Assembly: GCF_902706295.1 (NCBI RefSeq)
Contig: NZ_CACSJJ010000004.1
Location: 62,001-126,000, forward strand
Length of the DNA: 64,000 bases
DNA from: Arthrobacter sp. 18067
Lineage (GTDB): Bacteria; Actinomycetota; Actinomycetes; Actinomycetales; Micrococcaceae
Direction of reading: 5' to 3'
Under the pieces are notes generated by a model. The model was not told the origin of the DNA. It worked only from the letters and a program-made list of their open reading frames with translations, and made no database searches. This document shows, one piece after another, positions 58,644 to 64,000 of this stretch. Position 1 is the stretch's first letter; the number at the start of each line of letters is the position of its first letter. The position numbers and the translations under genes were made by a program.

Positions 58644-59516
58644 CTACGACGGGTAAAAACCTGTCTTCGCTGGTCCGACGTCCGGCGTCGCAAGCGAGGC
58701 ACGGCCTTGCGCGTTGGTTTCCTGGAGTCTCTTGATGAACCAGCGGGACTGCTCCGGGCCGTAGGGCAGCACCGGAATCGCCTTGGTTGCGTCGGAAGGC
58801 ATGTCCCGGATGCTCTGGGTGGCCTGGCGGACAGCCGTGCTCATGGTGTCGGCCATGGTTTTTACGAACTCGTCGCTTGCCGGCTTTCCGTGACCGGGGA
58901 CCAGGAACTCGTAACGGTGCCGGAGAGCGGAGATATGCCGCAAGGCATCGGCCCACTCCTCGGGGTACGAGTCCTCGAACGACGGATGCGCGCCCTGCTC
59001 CACCAAGTCGCCTACATACAGCGTGGAGCTGGTGCCAACCAGGAGGTCGCCGTCAGTGTGTGCACGTCCAAGGTAGAAGAGCGTTGCTGTGATTCCGCCG
59101 AGGTCCACAAGGACTGGCTGGTCGTGGACCAGCGCGTTGGGAACAACGATGTCGACGGCGTCCCCCTCCCCTGCTGCCATCTCCGGTTCGATGGTGGCAA
59201 CGAAACGGCGCTGGATATCGGCGTCCCTTTCGATGGCCGCCGCACAGTTGGCGTGCGCCCAGAACTCTGTGACGCCGTCGTCGGCAAAGACTGCGTTGCC
59301 GAAGAAGTGGTCATAGTGTGCGTGCGTGTTCACCACTACCAGCGGCAGCTGGGTCTTTTCGCGGACTGCAGCGAGGATCTCCCGGCCTTGGCGGGGGCCG
59401 CAGCCGGTGTCGATGACCATGGCAAGCTCAGAGCCCACCACGAGCCCGGTGTTCAGTAAAGATCCCTCGGTTTCCAAGACGTAGTTGTCCGGTCCGAGTT
59501 CGAGCCAAGCTGACAA
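58644..59516 (-). CDS. Metallo-beta-lactamase-fold hydrolase
   Basis: A 290-residue zinc hydrolase. VVNTHAHYDHFFGN holds the H-x-H-x-D-H motif. AHTDGDLLVGTSSTLYVGDL and FLVPGHGKPASDEF carry the remaining ligands (D and the last His). The start is TTG 59516 with GGAG six bases upstream. The reaction could be a thioester, lactone or phosphodiester hydrolysis; no closer assignment is safe. It stands alone between the secreted protein and the pyruvyl transferase. Confidence 0.85.
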   Translation of the reverse strand: MSAWLELGPDNYVLETEGSLLNTGLVVGSELAMVIDTGCGPRQGREILAAVREKTQLPLVVVNTHAHYDHFFGNAVFADDGVTEFWAHANCAAAIERDADIQRRFVATIEPEMAAGEGDAVDIVVPNALVHDQPVLVDLGGITATLFYLGRAHTDGDLLVGTSSTLYVGDLVEQGAHPSFEDSYPEEWADALRHISALRHRYEFLVPGHGKPASDEFVKTMADTMSTAVRQATQSIRDMPSDATKAIPVLPYGPEQSRWFIKRLQETNAQGRASLATPDVGPAKTGFYPS

Positions 59517-59603
59517 TGAGTTCTCCGTATCCAGTGCAATCCGGCGATGTTCAGGCCTCTACTCTACCTACCAAATCCGAGGGGAAGCTGGAAGGCTGGC
59601 GGG

Positions 59604-61157
59604 TCAGGCCCGGAGTAACTTCAGGCGTCGCGCCACCCGTACAACGAGGGAGGCGTCGAGTGCGCGGAGCTGGTTCTGGAGCTCGTTGGATTCGGCCGCC
59701 GCTGCCGACAATTTCCCGGCCGACTCCTCCAATGCAACACGCAGCTGCTCGTGCTCAGCTTCCACCGCGGCGAGAGTTCCGGTGGTGTCCTCCAAGGCAT
59801 GGGTCAGCCGATAAAGCTCCACGGACTGGTGACCAATGTGCGATTCGTTGTTGGCCGTAAGTTTGGCAGCCGCCGGATGCTCCCCCGAATGCAATTCAAG
59901 GAATACCGGTTCTGGAGTGCTGAGGACCGGCGCGTCCGGGGTAGCGCCTTTGAGGGTCTCGACGACGGCGTCCCACCACGAGCTTTGGAAGGAACTTTGG
60001 GAGGGGCTCAACTTCTGCAGGTAAGCCCGAATATCATTACGACGGTTCCAGAGAAGGTCAACATAATTGTCAAACCCGGGGGTCACCACATGCCGCAATG
60101 ACCGCAGGGTGTGGCCGAGGCCCCAGTTGGCAAGGGCACCGCCCAGCCGGACCTCTCCGTAGTAGTCCACGGCGATGCCAAGGCACGGAACGCCAGCCGC
60201 CAGAGCGAAGACAATGGGGTGGTACCTGCTGGCAACCACTAATTCGGCCCCCATCGTCAGGGATGCAGCCTCTTCCGCAGTGAACTGACCGCAGACAGTG
60301 ACGTTCTGGGAACGCATGCGGCGTCGGATATCCTCGTGCGTCTCCATATCCATGTCACGGTTTCCCGGACGGGACATGTGCGGAACCATCACGACGTCCA
60401 TCTGGCCGGCGTCGGCAATTCTGTCCAGCAGGTCAGCTACACCCTGGTTGAAGTCGTCCCTGTCCATCGCTCCGGTGCCGGGTGCGAAACTCGCCACAAC
60501 GTAGGGTCGGTCAGGGCTCGGCTGGTACGTAGGAACGGCCGACGAATAGCTCGCGTCGGCAGGGCCTTCTTTGAGGAAGCTCGCGTCGTCCAAGGTCATT
60601 CCCACCGGGACGCCTGCCTCCCGCATCAGCTCGAAGGAGGTTTGCTCGCGGACACTGGAAAGCGCTGCCGAGCGGAAGAGCTCCACAGCGGCGTCGTAGT
60701 CGGGTCCTGTAAGTACAGGACCCACGGTCTGTCCGGAAATGACCAGCGGCTTGTCGAGTGCGTTCGCAATGGCACCCACGGCTGCCCGTTCGTACAGCAG
60801 CCAGCCATACGGGGAGTTCATGTTGCCGCCGCCTGCAATGACAACACCATCAGAAGACTTGATTGTCTCGATAAGCGCGTGGACCTGATCAGCGGCAGGA
60901 AGGGCGTCCATGTCACCCGCGAGAATGGCTTGGATTTCCTTCAGATACGTCTCGCGGCGGTTGGGAGGCCAAGGGAACTTCAAAGTCTTCACTGCGGCCG
61001 TGCCATACAATTTGCTGCTCTGTTCAGGGTTCCGGGACAGGAGCACAATGTCCGTGATTCCGCGGGCCTGGAGTTCGTCCACTACGGCATGGGTCATCGC
61101 TTCGTCACCCACGTGATAAATGGATTGACCAATGTCTCCAAGAACTACAACTCGCAC
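59604..61157 (-). CDS. Polysaccharide pyruvyl transferase-family protein with C-terminal coiled coil
   Basis: A 517-residue protein. The first 380 residues show the PS_pyruv_trans pattern: VVVLGDIGQSIYHVGDEAMT, SDGVVIAGGGNMNSPYGWLL, GQTVGPVLTGPDYDAAVELF, SSVREQTSFELMREAGVPVG, VMVPHMSRPGNRDMDMETHE, and ASRYHPIVFALAAGVPCLGI. The C-terminal 90 residues are heptad-rich (LEDTTGTLAAVEAEHEQLRV...ELQNQLRALDAS) and end in a basic tail, which is unusual for the family and may direct the enzyme to a partner or the membrane. GTG 61157 is the start. It probably adds ketal pyruvate to a wall or capsule sugar. Confidence 0.86.
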   Translation of the reverse strand: MRVVVLGDIGQSIYHVGDEAMTHAVVDELQARGITDIVLLSRNPEQSSKLYGTAAVKTLKFPWPPNRRETYLKEIQAILAGDMDALPAADQVHALIETIKSSDGVVIAGGGNMNSPYGWLLYERAAVGAIANALDKPLVISGQTVGPVLTGPDYDAAVELFRSAALSSVREQTSFELMREAGVPVGMTLDDASFLKEGPADASYSSAVPTYQPSPDRPYVVASFAPGTGAMDRDDFNQGVADLLDRIADAGQMDVVMVPHMSRPGNRDMDMETHEDIRRRMRSQNVTVCGQFTAEEAASLTMGAELVVASRYHPIVFALAAGVPCLGIAVDYYGEVRLGGALANWGLGHTLRSLRHVVTPGFDNYVDLLWNRRNDIRAYLQKLSPSQSSFQSSWWDAVVETLKGATPDAPVLSTPEPVFLELHSGEHPAAAKLTANNESHIGHQSVELYRLTHALEDTTGTLAAVEAEHEQLRVALEESAGKLSAAAAESNELQNQLRALDASLVVRVARRLKLLRA

Positions 61158-61293
61158 GGTACCTCGGTTTTAGAACGTCAAAAAGCAGCTTCCAGCCTAC
61201 CGGGTCGGGCTGTGGGGACCGGACGGCGGCTTTTTGGCTGTGGAAAAGTACGACGCCGGTGGTCGGGTTTGGGCGACCCGGAACCCAGGACGA

Positions 61294-61330
61294 GATAGGG
61301 ACCCCGATTTCCAAAATCGGAGTCCCTATC
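61294..61330. terminator. Hairpin after the 2-oxoacid dehydrogenase operon
   Basis: GATAGGGAC (61294-61302) pairs with GTCCCTATC (61322-61330) and, after one mismatch, CCGATTT pairs with AAATCGG around a three-base loop. It lies 23 bp after the E2 stop codon. There is no T-tract. Confidence 0.65.
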
Positions 61331-61353
61331 TGCAGCGCAAAGGCGCGGTCAAC

Positions 61354-62811
61354 CTACATATCCGCGAGCGCCCCGCCCGGGTTCTCGATTGCGTCAGCCA
61401 CGTACCGCAGGAAGCCTGCGGCCGTCTCGCCGTCGCACACTCGGTGGTCGAAAGCGAGGGTAAGTTCGGTGACCTTTCGAACGGCCAATTCGCCGTTTAC
61501 CACCCAAGGCTTGTCGATGATGCGGCCAACGCCGAGCATCGCAACCTCGGGGTAGTTGATGATCGCGGCCGAGCCGTCCACGCCGAACACACCGTAGTTG
61601 TTGACTGTGAAGGTGCCGGAGCCCAGTTCGGTCGGGGTTGCCTTGCCGTCACGAGCGACGGCGGTCAGTCGGCGGATCTCCGCATCCAACTCACGGGCGC
61701 TCAGCCCATGCGCGTTCCGAACGGACGGGACTACGAGCCCGCGATCGGTCTGGGCGGCGAAGCCAAGGTTGATTCCGTCGAAGCCGACGATCTCCTGGGA
61801 ACCGTCGGAAGCTGTTTCAAAGCGGGTGTTCAGGGCCGGGTACTTTTTTAACCCAGCCGTGACAAAACGAGCGATGAAGGCCAAAAGACCAGGGGTATCG
61901 TGCGGACTGCGCTTCTTGAGTTCTGCCCGCATGTCCAGCAAAGCCGTGGCGTCGACATCCACCCATACGGTCGCTTCGGGAATTTCCGAACGGCTGCGGG
62001 TCATGTTCGCGGCAACGGCCTTGCGGACTCCACGAACCGGCGTCCGGGCAGATACGGCCAAGCCCGTCCGGCTGTCAGCGGAACCTTCGGCAGCGGCCGG
62101 CACCTCTGCCTTGGACGGAGCAACGGCAGGAGCGGCAGGAGCCTCCGGCACAGAAATGGCTGCCTCCACGTCCTTGCGCATGATCAGACCGCTGGCGCCC
62201 GAGCCCTCGATCGCGTCGAGGGAAACACCGTGGTCGCGGGCCATCTTCCGGACCAGGGGCGAGATGACAGCACTCAACTTGCCGGGGATACGGGTCCCGG
62301 CAACCGCCGGTTCCATGACCGGTTCAGCAGCGGGCTCGGCAACACGATCAACGACGGCGACGCTCGCCTTGCGCGGCCGGGTTCGTCCACCGGTTACTCC
62401 ACCAGGGGTGCCATAGCCGATCAGAACATTGCCGGAACCGGCCTTCTCCTCAGTCCGATACGTCTCCGCGGCAGCATCAACGGCGGGTGAGGCCTCGATT
62501 CCCGAGGAAACGGCAGTGGGAGCGGCAGACTCGGCGGTGACAGCGGGCGCAGCCGCCGCAGAACCAATGCGAGCAATCGAGATCAGCGGCTTGCCGACGT
62601 CGAGAGTTTCACCGGCCTGGCCGTGAAGCTCGGCGACAGTGCCGGCGTAGGGCGAGGGAACCTCAACCATGGACTTGGCGGTTTCGACCTCGGCGACGGG
62701 CTGGTCAACCCTGACCTCGTCGCCCACGGCGACAAGCCAGTTCACCAGTTCAGCCTCGGTGAGGCCCTCTCCCAGGTCGGGCAGTTTGAAGACCTGCATA
62801 TCTGAGCTCAT
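61354..62811 (-). CDS. Dihydrolipoamide acyltransferase (E2) of a branched-chain-type 2-oxoacid dehydrogenase
   Basis: Core subunit that carries and transfers the acyl group. Of 485 residues, 1-80 form a lipoyl domain with the modified Lys in VETAKSMVEVPSP. After an Ala/Pro-rich hinge comes the E1/E3-binding domain (SPLVRKMARDHGVSLDAIEG, GASGLIMRKDVEAA) and another hinge. The catalytic domain ends in AFDHRVCDGETAAGFLRYV, with the H-x-x-x-D-G motif. There is one lipoyl domain. ATG 62811 is two bases after the E1 beta stop. The branched-chain type (BkdB) is likely from the separate alpha/beta E1 genes, but pyruvate or acetoin as substrate is not excluded. Confidence 0.92.
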   Translation of the reverse strand: MSSDMQVFKLPDLGEGLTEAELVNWLVAVGDEVRVDQPVAEVETAKSMVEVPSPYAGTVAELHGQAGETLDVGKPLISIARIGSAAAAPAVTAESAAPTAVSSGIEASPAVDAAAETYRTEEKAGSGNVLIGYGTPGGVTGGRTRPRKASVAVVDRVAEPAAEPVMEPAVAGTRIPGKLSAVISPLVRKMARDHGVSLDAIEGSGASGLIMRKDVEAAISVPEAPAAPAVAPSKAEVPAAAEGSADSRTGLAVSARTPVRGVRKAVAANMTRSRSEIPEATVWVDVDATALLDMRAELKKRSPHDTPGLLAFIARFVTAGLKKYPALNTRFETASDGSQEIVGFDGINLGFAAQTDRGLVVPSVRNAHGLSARELDAEIRRLTAVARDGKATPTELGSGTFTVNNYGVFGVDGSAAIINYPEVAMLGVGRIIDKPWVVNGELAVRKVTELTLAFDHRVCDGETAAGFLRYVADAIENPGGALADM

Positions 62812-62813
62812 GG

Positions 62814-63902
62814 TCAGTCCTCCCATTGAAGGTCGTCGACGGCGTCGAGGATACGGTCGACGCTCGGCAGGTAGTAGTGCTCCAACTTGGGAGACGGGAA
62901 CGGAACGTCGAAGCCGGTCACGCGGAGAATCGGCGCGGCCAGGTAGTGGAACGCACGTTCCTGGACACGAGCAACGATCTCGGAGGACACAGACGCGAAT
63001 CCATGTGCTTCAGCGATCACGACGGCGCGTCCCGTCTTGCGCACGGACGCACAGACGGTCTCATCGTCGAAGGGGACGAGGGTTCGGACGTCGATGACCT
63101 CGAGAGAGCGTCCCTCTTCGGCAGCAGCTGCTGCTGCCGCGAGTGCGGTGGGGACGGACGGGCCGTAGGCGATGAGCGTCGCGTCCGTGCCGGGACGGGC
63201 AACAGCGGCGCGGCCCTCTGTGGAGGTGCCGGCGTCGTGCTCTGCCCGCAAGGCGCCCAAATCCACCTGGTCCTTGGACCAGTAGAGCTTCTTGGGCTCC
63301 ATGAACATGACAGGGTCATCGGAGTCGATGGCTTCGCGCAACATGCGGTAGCCGTCGGCCACTGTCGCCGGGGTGTAGACCTTCAGGCCGGCCGTGTGGG
63401 CGTAGTACGACTCAGAAGAGTCGCAGTGGTGCTCCACTCCCCCAATGCCGCCGGCGTACGGAACACGGATGACCATGGGCATTTTGAGCTTGCCCTTGGT
63501 GCGGTTGTGCATCTTGGCAACGTGGCTGACGATCTGCTCGAAGGCCGGGTAGGCGAAAGCGTCGAACTGCATTTCGATGACGGGACGCATGCCGTTGATG
63601 GCCATGCCCACTGCCATGCCGACGATGCCGGATTCCGCCAGCGGAGTGTCGAAGCAGCGCTGTTCACCGAACTCGGCCATGAGTCCGTCGGTGATTCGGA
63701 AGACGCCGCCCAGCATGCCGACGTCCTCGCCGAAGACCAGGACCGACGGGTCATTGCGCATGGCATCGGCCATGGCGGTGTTGAGTGCCTTGGCCATGGT
63801 GAGGCTCTGCGGGCCGGTTGCCTCTGCGGTGGCCGCAGCGGAAGCAGCGGCGCTGGCGGTGGCTGCGCTGACATTGCCGTTGACGGTGGTGGTGACGGTC
63901 AT
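62814..63902 (-). CDS. 2-Oxoacid dehydrogenase E1 component, beta subunit
   Basis: Part of the ThDP-dependent decarboxylase of the complex, 362 residues. An Ala-rich leader of about 30 residues precedes TMAKALNTAMADAMRNDPSV. VFGEDVGMLGGVFRITDGL, DTPLAESGIVGMAVGMAING and MRPVIEMQFDAFAYPAFEQI are the consensus parts, and ESYYAHTAGLKVYTPATVAD and VIDVRTLVPFDDETV follow, as in BkdA2/PdhB. It starts with ATG 63902, overlapping the E1 alpha stop as ATGA, and ends just before E2. Confidence 0.93.
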   Translation of the reverse strand: MTVTTTVNGNVSAATASAAASAAATAEATGPQSLTMAKALNTAMADAMRNDPSVLVFGEDVGMLGGVFRITDGLMAEFGEQRCFDTPLAESGIVGMAVGMAINGMRPVIEMQFDAFAYPAFEQIVSHVAKMHNRTKGKLKMPMVIRVPYAGGIGGVEHHCDSSESYYAHTAGLKVYTPATVADGYRMLREAIDSDDPVMFMEPKKLYWSKDQVDLGALRAEHDAGTSTEGRAAVARPGTDATLIAYGPSVPTALAAAAAAAEEGRSLEVIDVRTLVPFDDETVCASVRKTGRAVVIAEAHGFASVSSEIVARVQERAFHYLAAPILRVTGFDVPFPSPKLEHYYLPSVDRILDAVDDLQWED

Positions 63903-64000
63903 TTTGCGCTCTCCGTTCCGGCGTTATAGGTGTTACCGGTGTTGTCGGCGCTTTCGGCGCGGGCGAGTTCGCTGGCGAGCAGTTCGGACTGCTCCTTCAG
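63899..64000 (-). CDS. 2-Oxoacid dehydrogenase E1 component, alpha subunit, C-terminal end only
   Basis: The last 33 codons of a minus-strand gene cut by the right window edge, reading LKEQSELLASELARAESADN and ending in ESAK with TGA (63899-63901). The ATGA overlap with E1 beta and the operon order alpha-beta-E2 identify it as E1 alpha, although no catalytic motif is in the window. The helical, polar end fits the C-terminus of such subunits. Confidence 0.7.
   Translation of the reverse strand: MKEQSELLASELARAESADNTGNTYNAGTESAK

Overview
The window looks like a chromosomal segment of a high-GC Gram-positive actinobacterium of the Micrococcaceae, most likely an Arthrobacter/Paenarthrobacter-type soil bacterium. 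The grounds are base composition, many GTG/TTG starts, a menaquinone pathway with a MenJ-type reductase, a ferredoxin-type sulfite reductase operon, proteases with C-terminal SLH-like repeats, and an LAXTG-anchored surface protein. This is inference from gene content; no rRNA or tRNA gene is visible. The two outermost genes, an FprA-like reductase and a 2-oxoacid dehydrogenase E1 alpha subunit, are cut by the window edges.

1-12.4 kb: fprA and cysG (reductant and siroheme supply), an AlkD-type DNA glycosylase, glutaminase and a PucR-family regulator, all on the minus strand. Divergent from pucR lies an amino-acid permease plus a 905-residue PLP decarboxylase of the Rv2531c type. Then come a luciferase-like oxidoreductase and a DHFR-family protein.

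12.4-22.4 kb is a sulfur block: a sulfonate-type ABC transporter (binding protein, ATPase, permease), homocysteine methyltransferase, the assimilatory sulfate operon sirA-cysH-cysD-cysN, and a SirB/CbiX chelatase. The cysG, sirA and transporter promoters share one layout: four tandem 10-bp elements, 2 bp, a -35 box, 18 bp, TAC(A/T)GT, 6 nt, then ATG. This implies leaderless transcripts under one common regulator, and it is the strongest new observation in the window.

22.4-24.5 kb: a TRIC-like channel, a SUKH-like small protein, and a gene-poor 0.9 kb stretch with dispersed GGTGGTGG repeats and a decayed DUF559-type gene.

24.5-37.1 kb: menaquinone genes (polyprenyl synthase, menJ, menG, menF, menD, menC) interrupted by a polar amino-acid ABC transporter and a Tat-exported PhoX phosphatase.

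37.1-47.2 kb: a small hypothetical protein, a DUF2510 membrane protein, a fructan/sucrose utilisation locus (LacI regulator, GH32 fructosidase, two permeases and a binding protein) with three matching 16-bp palindromic operators, a PAP2 phosphatase and an acyltransferase-3 protein.

47.2-61.2 kb is a cell-surface and secretion region: two tandemly duplicated subtilisin-like proteases with SLH-like repeats, an alpha/beta hydrolase, an MFS transporter, a chaplin-like repeat protein with an LAXTG signal, a Val/Pro-rich secreted protein, an MBL hydrolase and a polysaccharide pyruvyl transferase. 61.3-64 kb holds the E2, E1 beta and partial E1 alpha genes of a 2-oxoacid dehydrogenase complex.
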